DNA of 64,000 nucleotides from Saccoglossus kowalevskii (taxonomy: Eukaryota > Hemichordata > Enteropneusta > Harrimaniidae), in the NCBI RefSeq assembly GCF_000003605.2, contig NW_003106153.1, positions 21,384 through 85,383 of the forward strand, written 5' to 3'. The translations under genes were made by a program, and so were the position numbers. The notes below the pieces were generated by a model. That model did not search any database and had not been told where the DNA came from. It saw only the letters and a list, made by a program, of their open reading frames with translations. Below, piece by piece: positions 49,583 to 63,305 of the stretch (position 1 is the stretch's first letter; each line of letters opens with the position of its first letter).

Positions 49583-50102
49583 TCAGCTTTACTGAGTGTT
49601 TGAACAATTCAGCTTTACTGAGTGTTTGAACAATTCAGCTTTACTGAGTGTTTGGACATTTCAGCTTTACTGAGTGTTTGAACATTTCAGCTTTACTGAG
49701 TGTTTGAACAATTCAGCTTTACTGAGTGTTTGAACAATTCAGCTTTACTGAGTGTTTGAACAATTCAGCTTTACTGAGTGCTTGAACAATTCAGCTTTAC
49801 TGAGTGTTTGAACATTTCAGCTTTACTGAGTGCTTGAACAATTCAGCTTTACTGAGTGCTTGAACAATTCAGCTTTACTGAGTGTTTGAACAATGCAGCT
49901 TTACTGAGTCCTTGAACAATTCAGCTTTACTGAGTCCTTGAACATTTCAGCTTTACTGAGTCCTTGAACATTTCAGCTTTACTGAGTGTTTGAACATTTC
50001 AGCTGTACTGAGTGTTTGAACAATTCAGCTTTACTGAGTGTTTGAACAATTCAGCTTTACTGAGTGTTTGAACAATTCAGCTTTACTGAGTGCTTGAACA
50101 AT
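49583..50102 (+). repeat. Duplicated block A, copy 2 (520 bp)
   Basis: Partner of 2913-3432. It begins directly after an indel patch, so the duplicated block may extend further left. The monomer before it carries the same CTTCACTGAG marker as the monomer before copy 1, differing by one inserted T. Confidence 0.88.
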
Positions 50103-51428
50103 TCAGCTTTACTGAGTGTTTGAACATTTCAGCTTTACTGAGTGCTTGAACAATTCAGCTTTACTGAGTGCTTGAACAATTCAGCTTTACTGAGTGTTTG
50201 AACATTTCAGCTTTACTGAGTGTTGGAACAATTCAGCTTTACTGAGTCCTTGAACAATTCAGCTTTACTGAGTCCTTGAACATTTCAGCTTTACTGAGTG
50301 CTTGAACAATTCAGCTTTACTGAGTGTTTGAACAATTCAGCTTTACTGAGTGTTTGAACAATTCAGCTTTACTGAGTGTTTGAACATTTCAGCTTTACTG
50401 AGTGCTTCAACAATTCAGCTTTACTGAGTGTTTGAACATTTCAGCTTTACTGAGTGTTTGAACATTTCAGCTTTACTGAGTGCTTGAACAATTCAGCTTT
50501 ACTGAGTGCTTGAACATTTCAGCTTTACTGAGTGCTTGAACATTTCAGCTTTACTGAGTGCTTGAACATTTCAGCTTTACTGAGTGCTTGAACATTTCAG
50601 CTTTACTGAGTGCTTGAACAATTCAGCTTTACTGAGTGCTTGAACATTTCAGCTTTACTGAGTGCTTGAACATTTCAGCTTTACTGAGTGTTTGAACAAT
50701 TCAGCTTTACTGAGTGCTTGAACAATTCAGCTTTACTGAGTGCTTGAACATTTCAGCTTTACTGAGTGCTTGAACATTTCAGCTTTACTGAGTGTTTGAA
50801 GATTTCAGCTTTACTGAGTGCTTGAACATTTCAGCTTTACTGAGTGCTTGAACATTTCAGCTTTACTGAGTGTTTGAACAATTCAGCTTTACTGAGTGCT
50901 TGAACATTTCAGCTTTACTGAGTGTTTGAACAATTCAGCTTTACTGAGTGCTTGAACAATTCAGCTTTACTGAGTGCTTGAACAATTCAGCTTTACTGAG
51001 TGTTTGAACAATTCAGCTTTACTGAGTGTTTGAACAATTCAGCTTTACTGAGTGTTTGAACAATTCAGCTTTACTGAGTGTTTGAACATTTCAGCTTTAC
51101 TGAGTGCTTGAACAATTCAGCTTTACTGAGTGCTTGAACATTTCAGCTTTACTGAGTGCTTGAACATTTCAGCTTTACTGAGTGGTTGAACATTTCAGCT
51201 TTACTGAGTGGTTGAACATTTCAGCTTTACTGAGTGTTGGAACATTTCAGCTTTACTGAGTGTTTGAACAATTCAGCTTTACTGAGTCCTTGAACAATTC
51301 AGCTTTACTGAGTCCTTGAACATTTCAGCTTTACTGAGTCCTTGAACATTTCAGCTTTACTGAGTGTTTGAACATTTCAGCTTTACTGAGTGTTTGAACA
51401 TTTCAGCTTTACTGAGTGCTTGAACAAT

Positions 51429-51528
51429 TCAGCTTTACTGAGTGCTTGAACATTCAGCTTTACTGAGTGCTTGAACATTCAGCTTTACTGAGTGCTTGAA
51501 CATTCAGCTTTACTGAGTGTTGAACAAT
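51429..51528 (+). other. Indel patch: four 25-bp monomers
   Basis: Three successive monomers lost the same T (ACATTC) and the fourth lost a T in GTTTG. Repetition of one change could mean a small local amplification or a systematic consensus error. Confidence 0.78.
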
Positions 51529-54500
51529 TCAGCTTTACTGAGTGCTTGAACATTTCAGCTTTACTGAGTGTTTGAACAATTCAGCTTTACTGAGTGCTTG
51601 AACATTTCAGCTTTACTGAGTGCTTGAACATTTCAGCTTTACTGAGTGGTTGGACATTTCAGCTTTACTGAGTGTTTGAACATTTCAGCTTTACTGAGTG
51701 TTTGAACAATTCAGCTTTATTGAGTCCTTGAACAATTCAGCTTTACTGAGTCCTTGAACATTTCAGCTTTACTGAGTGCTTGAACAATTCAGCTTTACTG
51801 AGTGTTTGAACAATTCAGCTTTACTGAGTGTTTGAACAATTCAGCTTTACTGAGTGTTTGAACATTTCAGCTTTACTGAGTGCTTCAACAATTCAGCTTT
51901 ACTGAGTGTTTGAACATTTCAGCTTTACTGAGTGTTTGAACATTTCTGCTTTACTGAGTGCTTGAACAATTCAGCTTTACTGAGTGCTTGAACATTTCAG
52001 CTTTACTGAGTGTTTGAACAATTCAGCTTTACTGAGTGCTTGAACATTTCAGCTTTACTGAGTGGTTGAACATTTCAGCTTTACTGAGTGGTTGAACATT
52101 TCAGCTTTACTGAGTGTTTGAACATTTCAGCTTTACTGAGTGTTTGAACAATTCAGCTTTACTGAGTCCTTGAACAATTCAGCTTTACTGAGTCCTTGAA
52201 CATTTCAGCTTTACTGAGTGTTTGAACAATTCAGCTTTACTGAGTGTTTGAACAATTCAGCTTTACTGAGTGCTTGAACAATTCAGCTTTACTGAGTGCT
52301 TGAACATTTCAGCTTTACTGAGTGTTTGAACATTTCAGCTTTACTGAGTGTTTGAACAATTCAGCTTTACTGAGTGTTTGAACAATTCAGCTTTACTGAG
52401 TGTTTGAACAATTCAGCTTTACTGAGTGTTTGAACATTTCAGCTTTACTGAGTGCTTGAACAATTCAGCTTTACTGAGTGCTTGAACAATTCAGCTTTAC
52501 TGAGTGCTTGAACAATTCAGCTTTACTGAGTGTTTGAACATTTCAGCTTTACTGAGTGCTTGAACAATTCAGCTTTACTGAGTGCTTGAACATTTCAGCT
52601 TTACTGAGTGCTTGAACATTTCAGCTTTACTGAGTGCTTGAACATTTCAGCTTTACTGAGTGCTTGAACATTTCAGCTTTACTGAGTGTTTGAACATTTC
52701 AGCTTTACTGAGTGCTTGAACATTTCAGCTTTACTGAGTGTTTGAACAATTCAGCTTTACTGAGTGTTTGAACATTTCAACTTTACTGAGTGTTTGAACA
52801 ATTCAGCTTTACCGAGTCCTTGAACATTTCAGCTTTACTGAGTGTTTGAACATTTCAGCTTTACTGAGTGCTTGAACATTTCAGCTTTACTGAGTGCTTG
52901 AACATTTCAGCTTTACTGAGTGCTTGAACATTTCAGCTTTACTGAGTGCTTGAACATTTCAGCTTTACTGAGTGTTTGAACAATTCAGCTTTACTGAGTG
53001 CTTGAACATTTCAGCTTTACTGAGTGCTTGAACATTTCAGCTTTACTGAGTGTTTGAACATTTCAGCTTTACTGAGTGTTTGAACATTTCAGCTTTACTG
53101 AGTGCTTGAACAATTCAGCTTTACTGAGTGCTTGAACATTTCAGCTTTACTGAGTGCTTGAACATTTCAGCTTTACTGAGTGCTTGAACTATTCAGCTTT
53201 ACTGAGTGCTTGAACATTTCAGCTTTACTGAGTGCTTGAACATTTCAGCTTTACTGAGTGGTTGAACATTTCAGCTTTACTGAGTGGTTGAACATTTCAG
53301 CTTTACTGAGTGCTTGAACATTTCAGCTTTACTGAGTGTTTGAACAATTCAGCTTTACTGAGTCCTTGAACATTTCAGCTTTACTGAGTGTTTGAACATT
53401 TCAGCTTTACTGAGTCCTTGAACATTTCAGCTTTACTGAGTGTTTGAACATTTCAGCTTTACTGAGTGTTTGAACAATTCAGCTTTACTGAGTGCTTGAA
53501 CAATTCAGCTTGACTGAGTGTTTGAACATTTCAGCTTTACTGAGTGTTTGAACATTTCAGCTTTACTGAGTGTTTGAACAATTCAGCTTCACTGAGTGTT
53601 TGAACATTTCAGCTTTACTGAGTGCTTGAACAATTGAGCTTTACTGAGTGTTTGAACATTTCAGCTTTACTGAGTGTTTGAACAATTCAGCTTTACTGAG
53701 TGTTTGAACATTTCAGCTTTACTGAGTGCTTGAACATTTCAGCTTTACTGAGTGCTTGAACAATTCAGCTTTACTGAGTGCTTGAACATTTCAGCTTTAC
53801 TGAGTGTTTGAACATTTCAGCTTTACTGAGTGTTTGAACAATTCAGCTTTACTGAGTGTTTGAACAATGCAGCTTCACTGAGTGTTTGAACATTTCAGCT
53901 TTACTGAGTCCTTGAACAATTCAGCTTTACTGAGTCCTTGAACAATTCAGCTTTACTGAGTGTTTGAACATTTCAGCTTTACTGAGTGCTTGAACATTTC
54001 AGCTTTACTGAGTGCTTGAACATTTCAGCTTTACTGAGTGTTTGAACATTTCAGCTTTACTGAGTGCTTGAACATTTCAGCTTTACTGAGTGCTTGAACA
54101 TTTCAGCTTTACTGAGTGCTTGAACATTTCAGCTTTACTGAGTGCTTGAACATTTCAGCTTTACTGAGTGTTTTAACATTTCAGCTTTACTGAGTGCTTG
54201 AACATTTCAGCTTTACTGAGTGCTTGAACATTTCAGCTTTACTGAGTGCTTGAACATTTCAGCTTTACTGAGTGTTTGAACATTTCAGCTTTACTGAGTG
54301 CTTGAACATTTCAGCTTTACTGAGTGTTTGAACATTTCAGCTTTACTGAGTGTTTGAACAATTCAGCTTTACTGAGTGCTTGAACATTTCAGCTTTACTG
54401 AGTGCTTGAACAATTCAGCTTTACTGAGTGTTTGAACATTTCAGCTTTACTGAGTGCTTGAACAATTCAGCTTTACTGAGTGCTTGAACATTTCCGCTTT

Positions 54501-55818
54501 ACTGAGTGCTTGAACATTTCAGCTTTACTGAGTGCTTAAACATTTCAGCTTTACTGAGTGTTTGAACATTTCAGCTTTACTGAGTGCTTGAACATTTCAG
54601 CTTTACTGAGTGCTTGAACATTTCAGCTTTACTGAGTGTTTGAACATTTCAGCTTTACTGAGTGCTTGAACAATTCAGCTTTACTGAGTGCTTGAACATT
54701 TCAGCTTAACTGAGTGCTTGAACATTTCAGCTTTACTGAGTGCTTGAACATTTCAGCTTTACTGAGTGTTTGAACATTTCAGCTTTACTGAGTGCTTGAA
54801 CATTTCAGCTTTACTGAGTGCTTGAACATTTCAGCTTTACTGAGTGCTTGAACATTTCAGCTTTACTGAGTGTTTGAACATTTCAGCTTTACTGAGTGCT
54901 TGAACATTTCAGCTTTACTGAGTGCTTGAACATTTCAGCTTTACTGAGTGTTTGAACATTTCAGCTTTACTGAGTGCGTGAACATTTCAGCTTTACTGAG
55001 TGTTTGAACATTTCAGCTTTACTGAGTGTTTGAACATTTCAGCTTTACTGAGTGTTTGAACATTTCAGCTTTACTGAGTGCTTGAACAATTCAGCTTTAC
55101 TGAGTGTTTGAACAATTCAGCATTACTGAGTGTTTGAACAATTCAGCTTTACTGAGTGTTTGAACATTTCAGCTTTACTGAGTGCTTGAACAATTCAGCT
55201 TTACTGAGTGCTTGAACATTTCAGCTTTACTGAGTGCTTGAACAATTCAGCTTTACTGAGTGCTTGAACAATTCAGCTTTACTGAGTGCTTGAACATTTC
55301 AGCTTTACTGAGTGCTTGAACATTTCAGCTTTACTGAGTGCTTGAACATTTCAGCTTTACTGAGTGCTTGAACAATTCAGCTTTACTGAGTGTTTGAACA
55401 TTTCAGCTTTACTGAGTGCTTGAACAATTCAGCTTTACTGAGTGCTTGAACATTTCAGCTTTACTGAGTGCTTGAACATTTCAGCTTTACTGAGTGCTTG
55501 AACATTTCAGCTTTACTGAGTGCTTGAACATTTCAGCTTTACTGAGTGTTTGAACATTTCAGCTTTACTGAGTGCTTGAACATTTCAGCTTTACTGAGTG
55601 TTTGAACAATTCAGCTTTACTGAGTGTTTGAACATTTCAACTTTACTGAGTGTTTGAACAATTCAGCTTTACCGAGTCCTTGAACAATTCAGCTTTACTG
55701 AGTGTTTGAACATTTCAGCTTTACTGAGTGTTTGAACATTTCAGCTTTACTGAGTGCTTGAACATTTCAGCTTTACTGAGTGCTTGAACATTTCAGCTTT
55801 ACTGAGTGCTTGAACATT
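51529..55818 (+). repeat. 165 consecutive exact 26-bp monomers
   Basis: 4,290 bases, exactly 165 x 26. It contains block E copy 2 and two TTCAACTTTAC-plus-ACCGAGTCC relatives of block C or their neighbourhood (near 52779 and 55639). One monomer at 53634 reads CAATTGAGC, creating the only CAATTG I noticed. Confidence 0.88.
53945..54698 (+). repeat. Duplicated block E, copy 2 (754 bp)
   Basis: Partner of 22766-23519, with the GTTTTAAC T at 54174 and the TTCCGC marker 321 bases later, as in copy 1. I saw the TTCCGC marker nowhere else in the window. Confidence 0.9.
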
Positions 55819-55899
55819 TCTGCTTTACAAGAGTGCCTTGAACATTTCAGCTTTACTGAGTGCTTGAACATTTCATGCTTTACTGAGTGGCTGGACATT
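55819..55899 (+). other. Indel patch: monomers of 28, 26, 27 bp
   Basis: Insertions only: TTTACAAGAG and GTGCCTTG in the first monomer, then TTCATGC with an added T. The following monomer type is the GTGGCTGGAC form. Confidence 0.78.
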
Positions 55900-58421
55900 T
55901 CAGCTTTACTGAGTGTTTGAACATTTCAGCTTTACTGAGTGTTTGAACATTTCAGCTTTACTGAGTGCTTGAACAATTCAGCTTTACTGAGTGCTTGAAC
56001 ATTTCAGCTTTACTGAGTGCTTGAACATTTCAGCTTTACTGAGTGCTTGAACATTTCAGCTTTACTGAGTGTTTGAACAATTCAGCTTTACTGAGTGCTT
56101 GAACATTTCAGCTTTACTGAGTGTTTGAACATTTCAGCTTTACTGAGTGTTTGAACATTTCAGCTTTACTGAGTGTTTGAACAATTCAGCTTTACTGAGT
56201 CCTTGAACAATTCAGCTTTACTGAGTCCTTGAACATTTCAGCTTTACTGAGTGCTTGAACAATTCAGCTTTACTGAGTGTTTGAACAATTCAGCTTTACT
56301 GAGTGTTTGAACATTTCAGCTTTACTGAGTGCTTCAACAATTCAGCTTTACTGAGTGTTTGAACAATTCAGCTTTACTGAGTGCTTGAACAATTCAGCTT
56401 TACTGAGTGTTTGAACATTTCAGCTTTACTGAGTGCTTGAACATTTCAGCTTTACTGAGTGCTTGAACAATTCAGCTTTACTGAGTGTTTGAACATTTCA
56501 GCTTTACTGAGTGCTTGAACAATTCAGCTTTACTGAGTGCTTGAACAATTCAGCTTTACTGAGTGTTTGAACAATTCAGCTTTACTGAGTGCTTGAACAT
56601 TTCAGCTTTACTGAGTGCTTGAACATTTCAGCTTTACTGAGTGCTTGAACATTTCAGCTTTACTGAGTGCTTGAACATTTCAGCTTTACTGAGTGGCTGG
56701 ACATTTCAGCTTTACTGAGTGTTTGAACATTTCAGCTTTACTGAGTGCTTGAACAATTCAGCTTTACTGAGTGCTTGAACATTTCAGCTTTACTGAGTGC
56801 TTGAACATTTCAGCTTTACTGAGTGCTTGAACATTTCAGCTTTACTGATTGTTTGAACATTTCAGATTTACTGAGTGCTTGAACAATTCAGCTTTACTGA
56901 GTGCTTGAACATTTCAGCTTTACTGAGTGCTTGAACATTTCAGCTTTACTGAGTGTTTGAACAATTCAGCTTGACTGAGTGCTTGAACAATTCAGCTTTA
57001 CTGAGTGCTTGAACAATTCAGCTTTACTGAGTGCTTGAACATTTCAGCTTTACTGAGTGCTTGAACATTTCAGCTTTACTGAGTGTTTGAACAATTCAGC
57101 TTTACTGAGTGCTTGAACATTTCAGCTTTACTGAGTGTTTGAACAATTCAGCTTTACTGAGTGCTTGAACAATTCAGCTTTACTGAGTGTTTGAACAATT
57201 CAGCTTTACTGAGTGTTTGAAAATTTCAGCTTTACTGAGTGCTTGAACATTTCAGCTTTACTGAGTGTTTGAACATTTCAGCTTTACTGAGTGCTTGAAC
57301 ATTTCAGCTTTACTGAGTGTTTGAACAATTCAGCTTTACTGAGTGTTTGAACATTTCAGCTTTACTGAGTGTTTGAACAATTCAGCTTTACTGAGTCCTT
57401 GAACAATTCAGCTTTACTGAGTCCTTGAACATTTCAGCTTTACTGAGTGTTTGAACATTTCAGCTTTACTGAGTGTTTGAACAATTCAGCTTAACTGAGT
57501 GTTTGAACAATTCAGCTTTACTGAGTGTTTGAACAATTCAGCTTTACTGAGTGCTTGAACATTTCAGCTTTACTGAGTGTTTGAACAATTCAGCTTTACT
57601 GAGTGTTTGAACAATGCAGCTTTACTGAGTCCTTGAACAATTCAGCTTTACTGAGTCCTTGAACATTTCAGCTTTACTGAGTGTTTGAACATTTCAGCTG
57701 TACTGAGTGTTTGAACAATTCAGCTTTACTGAGTGCTTGAACAATTCAGCTTTACTGAGTGCTTGAACAATTCAGCTTTACTGAGTGCTTGAACAATTCA
57801 GCTTTACTGAGTGTTTGAACATTTCAGCTTTACTGAGTGCTTGAACATTTCAGCTTTACTGAGTGCTTGAACATTTCAGCTTTACTGAGTGCTTGAACAT
57901 TTCAGCTTTACTGAGTCCTTGAACAATTCAGCTTTACTGAGTGCTTGAACATTTCAGCTTTACTGAGTGCTTGAACATTTCAGCTTTACTGAGTGGTTGA
58001 ACATTTCAGCTTTACTGAGTGTTTGAACAATTCAGCTTTACTGAGTGTTTGAACAATTCAGCTTTACTGAGTGTTTGAACAATTCAGCTTTACCGAGTCC
58101 TTGAACATTTCAGCTTTACTGAGTGCTTGAACATTTCAGCTTTACCGAGTGCTTGAACATTTCAGCTTTACCGAGTGCTTGAACAATTCAGCTTTACTGA
58201 GTGTTTGAACATTTCAGCTTTACTGAGTGCTTGAACAATTCAGCTTTACCGAGTCCTTGAACAATTCAGCTTTACTGAGTGTTTGAACATTTCAGCTTTA
58301 CTGAGTGTTTGAACATTTCAGCTTTACTGAGTGCTTGAACATTTCAGCTTTACTGAGTGCTTGAACATTTCAGCTTTACTGAGTGCTTGAACATTTCAGC
58401 TTTACTGAGTGTTTGAACAAT

Positions 58422-58604
58422 TCAGCTTTACTGAGTGCTTGAACAATTTCAGCTTTACTGAGTGCTTGAACATTTCAGCATTACTGAGTGTTTGAACCAT
58501 TTCAGCTTTACTGAGTGTTTGACATTTCAGCTTTACTGAGTGCTTGAACATTCAGCTTTACTGAGTGCTTGAACATTTCAGCTTTACTGAGTGTTTGTTA
58601 CAAT
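58422..58604 (+). other. Indel patch: monomers of 27, 26, 27, 25, 25, 26, 27 bp
   Basis: Mixed changes: CAATTTC, GAACCATT, GTTTGACATT, ACATTC and GTTTGTTACAATT. The last is not a simple run-length change. Confidence 0.78.
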
Positions 58605-59228
58605 TCAGCTTTACTGAGTGTTTGAACAATTCAGCTTTACTGAGTGCTTGAACAATTCAGCTTTACTGAGTGTTTGAACATTTCAGCTTTACTGAGTGCT
58701 TGAACATTTCAGCTTTACTGAGTGCTTGAACAATTCAGCTTTACTGAGTGTTTGAACATTTCAGCTTTACTGAGTGCTTGAACAATTCAGCTTTACTGAG
58801 TGTTTGAACAATTCAGCTTTACTGAGTGTTAGAACAATTCAGCTTTACTGAGTGTTTGAACATTTCAGCTTTACTGAGTGCTTGAACATTTCAGCTTTAC
58901 TGAGTGCTTGAACATTTCAGCTTTACTGAGTGCTTGAACATTTCAGCTTTACTGAGTGGTTGAACATTTCAGCTTTACTGAGTGCTTGAACAATTCAGCT
59001 TTACTGAGTGCTTGAACATTTCAGCTTTACTGAGTGCTTGAACATTTCAGCTTTACTGAGTGCTTGAACATTTCAGCTTTACTGAGTGTTTGAACATTTC
59101 AGCTTTACTGAGTGTTTGAACATTTCAGCTTTACTGAGTGCTTGAACAATTCAGCTTTACTGAGTGCTTGAACATTTCAGCTTTACTGAGTGCTTGAACC
59201 GTTCAGCTTTACTGAGTGTTTGAACAAT

Positions 59229-59255
59229 TCAGCTTTTACTGAGTGCTTGAACAAT
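59229..59255 (+). other. Single 27-bp monomer after an AACCGTT marker
   Basis: CTTTTAC in place of CTTTAC, with ordinary CTGAGTG. The equivalent monomer two steps after AACCGTT near 4097, 5146, 21010, 33832 and 37975 has normal length and reads CTGAATG. Confidence 0.72.
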
Positions 59256-59462
59256 TCAGCTTTACTGAGTGCTTGAACATTTCAGCTTTACTGAGTGCTT
59301 GAACATTTCAGCTTTACTGAGTGTTTGAACATTTCAGCTTTACTGAGTGTTTGAACAATTCAGCTTTACTGAGTGCTTGAACATTTCAGCTTTACTGAGT
59401 GCTTGAACAATTCAGCTTTACTGAGTGTTTGAACATTTCAGCTTTACTGAGTGCTTGAACAA

Positions 59463-59856
59463 TTCAGCTTTACTGAGTGCTTGAACATTTCAGCTTTACT
59501 GAGTGCTTGAACATTTCAGCTTTACTGAGTGCTTAAACATTTCAGCTTTACTGAGTGTTTGAACATTTCAGCTTTACTGAGTGCTTGAACATTTCAGCTT
59601 TACTGAGTGCTTGAACATTTCAGCTTTACTGAGTGTTTGAACATTTCAGCTTTACTGAGTGCTTGAACAATTCAGCTTTACTGAGTGCTTGAACATTTCA
59701 GCTTAACTGAGTGCTTGAACATTTCAGCTTTACCGAGTGCTTGAACATTTCAGCTTTACCGAGTGCTTGAACATTTCAGCTTTACTGAGTGCTTGAACAT
59801 TTCAGCTTTACTGAGTGCTTGAACATTTCAGCTTTACTGAGTGCTTGAACATTTCA
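59463..59856 (+). repeat. Duplicated block H, copy 2 (394 bp)
   Basis: Partner of 40443-40836. It ends at a TTCAACTTTAC substitution (A at 59857) that copy 1 lacks. Two more adjacent ACCGAG monomers follow near 59966 and 59992. Confidence 0.9.
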
Positions 59857-60858
59857 ACTTTACTGAGTGCTTGAACAATTCAGCTTTACTGAGTGCTTGA
59901 ACATTTCAGCTTTACTGAGTGCTTGAACATTTCAGCTTTACTGAGTGTTTGAACATTTCAGCTTTACCGAGTGCTTGAACATTTCAGCTTTACCGAGTGT
60001 TTGAACATTTCAGCTTTACTGAGTGCTTGAACATTTCAGCTTTACTGAGTGTTTGAACATTTCAGCTTTACTGAGTGCTTGAACATTTCAGCTTTACTGA
60101 GTGCTTGAACAATTCAGCTTTACTGAGTGCTTGAACATTTCAGCTTTACTGAGTGCTTGAACATTTCAGCTTTACTGAGTGGTTGAACATTTCAGCTTTA
60201 CTGAGTGTTTGAACATTTCAGCTTTACTGAGTGTTTGAACAATTCAGCTTTACTGAGTCCTTGAACAATTCAGCTTTACTGAGTCCTTGAACATTTCAGC
60301 TTTACTGAGTGCTTGAACAATTCAGCTTTACTGAGTGCTTGAACATTTCAGCTTTACTGAGTGCTTGAACATTTCAGCTTTACTGAGTGCTTGAACATTT
60401 CAGCTTTACTGAGTGTTTGAACATTTCAGCTTTACTGAGTGTTTGAACAATTCAGCTTTACTGAGTGCTTGAACAATTCAGCTTTACTGAGTGCTTGAAC
60501 ATTTCAGCTTTACTGAGTGTTTGAACATTTCAGCTTTACTGAGTGTTTGAACAATTCAGCTTTACTGAGTGTTTGAACAATTCAGCTTTACTGAGTGTTT
60601 GAACAATTCAGCTTTACTGAGTGTTTGAACATTTCAGCTTTACTGAGTGCTTGAACAATTCAGCTTTACTGAGTGCTTGAACAATTCAGCTTTACTGAGT
60701 GCTTGAACAATTCAGCTTTACTGAGTGTTTGAACATTTCAGCTTTACTGAGTGCTTGAACAATTCAGCTTTACTGAGTGCTTGAACATTTCAGCTTTACT
60801 GAGTGCTTGAACATTTCAGCTTTACTGAGTGCTTGAACATTTCAGCTTTACTGAGTGC

Positions 60859-61481
60859 TTGAACAATTCAGCTTTACTGAGTGTTTGAACATTTCAGCTT
60901 TACTGAGTGCTTGAACAATTCAGCTTTTCTGAGTGTTTGAACATTTCAGCTTTACTGAGTGTTTGAACAAATCAGCTTTACTGAGTGTTTGAACAATTCA
61001 GCTTTACTGAGTGTTTGAATAATTCAGCTTTACTGAGTGTTTGAACATTTCAGCTTTACTGAGTGCTTGAACAATTCAGCTTTACTGAGTGCTTGAACAT
61101 TTCAGCTTTACTGAGTGTTTGAACAATTCAGCTTTACTGAGTGTTTGAACAATGCAGCTTTACTGAGTCCTTGAACAATTCAGCTTGACTGAGTCCTTGA
61201 ACATTTCAGCTTTACTGAGTGTTTGAACATTTCAGCTGTACTGAGTGTTTGAACAATTCAGCTTTACTGAGTGTTTGAACAATTCAGCTTTACTGAGTGT
61301 TTGAACAATTCAGCTTTACTGAGTGCTTGAACAATTCAGCTTTACTGAGTGCTTGAACATTTCAGCTTTACTGAGTGCTTGAACATTTCAGCTTTACTGA
61401 GTGCTTGAACAATTCAGCTTTACTGAGTGTTTGAACATTTCAGCTTTACTGAGTGCTTGAACAATTCAGCTTTACTGAGTG
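60859..61481 (+). repeat. Duplicated block F, copy 2 (623 bp)
   Basis: Partner of 26269-26891. Just left of it the two copies differ: copy 1 has the GAAGATT and GTGGTTG monomers, copy 2 has ordinary GCTTG monomers. Confidence 0.9.
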
Positions 61482-61673
61482 CTTGAACAATTCAGCTTTA
61501 CTGAGTGTTTGAACAATTCAGCTTTACTGAGTGTTAGAACAATTCAGCTTTACTGAGTGTTTGAACATTTCAGCTTTACTGAGTGCTTGAACAATTCAGC
61601 TTTACTGAGTGCTTGAACATTTCAGCTTTACTGAGTGCTTGAACATTTCAGCTTTACTGAGTGGTTGAACATT

Positions 61674-61750
61674 TCAGCTTTACTGAGTGTTGAACATTCA
61701 GCTGTACTGAGTGTTTGAACAAATCAGCTTTACTGAGTGTTTGAACAAAT
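61674..61750 (+). other. Indel patch: monomers of 24, 26, 27 bp
   Basis: GTTGAAC and ACATTC losses, then an AGCTGTAC monomer with AAATC, then an inserted A (CAAATTC). This AGCTGTAC is outside its usual ATGCAG/GTCC context. Confidence 0.75.
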
Positions 61751-62452
61751 TCAGCTTTACTGAGTGTTTGAACAATTCAGCTTTACTGAGTGTTTGAACA
61801 ATTCAGCTTTACTGAGTGCTTGAACAATTCAGCTTTACTGAGTCCTTGAACATTTCAGCTTTACTGAGTGCTTGAACAATTCAGCTTTACTGAGTGTTTG
61901 AACAATTCAGCTTTACTGAGTGTTTGAACAATTCAGCTTTACTGAGTGTTTGAACATTTCAGCTTTACTGAGTGCTTCAACAATTCAGCTTTACTGAGTG
62001 TTTGAACATTTCAGCTTTACTGAGTGTTTGAACATTTCTGCTTTACTGAGTGCTTGAACAATTCAGCTTTACTGAGTGCTTGAACATTTCAGCTTTACTG
62101 AGTGCTTGAACATTTCAGCTTTACTGAGTGCTTGAACATTTCAGCTTTACTGATTGTTTGAACATTTCAGATTTACTGAGTGCTTGAACAATTCAGCTTT
62201 ACTGAGTGCTTGAACATTTCAGCTTTACTGAGTGCTTGAACATTTCAGCTTTACTGAGTGTTTGAACAATTCAGCTTGACTGAGTGCTTGAACAATTCAG
62301 CTTTACTGAGTGCTTGAACAATTCAGCTTTACTGAGTGCTTGAACATTTCAGCTTTACTGAGTGCTTGAACATTTCAGCTTTACTGAGTGTTTGAACAAT
62401 TCAGCTTTACTGAGTGCTTGAACATTTCAGCTTTACTGAGTGTTTGAACAAT

Positions 62453-62579
62453 TCAGCTTTACTGAGTGCTGAACAATCAGCTTTACTGAGTGTTTGAACA
62501 TTTCAGCTTTACTGAGTGCTTGAACAATTCAGCTTTACTGAGTGTTAGAACAAATCAGCTTTACTGAGTGTTTGAACAT
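62453..62579 (+). other. Indel patch: a 24-bp and a 25-bp monomer among normal ones
   Basis: The first monomer reads GTGCTGAAC and CAATCAG; the last reads ACATTC. Between them is a GTTAGAAC monomer ending in AAATC. The same GTTAGAACAAATC form occurs at 12033. Confidence 0.75.
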
Positions 62580-63281
62580 TCAGCTTTACTGAGTGCTTGA
62601 ACAATTCAGCTTTACTGAGTGCTTGAACATTTCAGCTTTACTGAGTGCTTGAACATTTCAGCTTTACTGAGTGTTTGAACATTTCAGCTTTACTGAGTGT
62701 TTGAACAATTCAGCTTTACTGAGTCCTTGAACAATTCAGCTTTACTGAGTCCTTGAACATTTCAGCTTTACTGAGTGCTTGAACAATTCAGCTTTACTGA
62801 GTGTTTGAACAATTCAGCTTTACTGAGTGTTTGAACAATTCAGCTTTACTGAGTGTTTGAACATTTCAGCTTTACTGAGTGCTTCAACAATTCAGCTTTA
62901 CTGAGTGTTTGAACATTTCAGCTTTACTGAGTGTTTGAACATTTCAGCTTTACTGAGTGCTTGAACAATTCAGCTTTACTGAGTGCTTGAACATTTCAGC
63001 TTTACTGAGTGCTTGAACATTTCAGCTTTACTGAGTGCTTGAACATTTCAGCTTTACTGAGTGTTTGAACAATTCAGCTTTACTGAGTGCTTGAACAATT
63101 CAGCTTTACTGAGTGCTTGAACATTTCAGCTTTACTGAGTGCTTGAACATTTCAGCTTTACTGAGTGTTTGAAGATTTCAGCTTTACTGAGTGGTTGAAC
63201 AATTCAGCTTTACTGAGTGTTTGAACATTTCAGCTTTACTGAGTGCTTGAACAATTCAGCTTTACTGAGTGTTTGAACATT

Positions 63282-63305
63282 TCAGCTTACTGAGTGTTGA
63301 ACAAT
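63282..63305 (+). other. Single 24-bp monomer
   Basis: Two losses, in CTTTAC and GTTTG. Exact runs of 27 monomers before and 26 after. Confidence 0.75.
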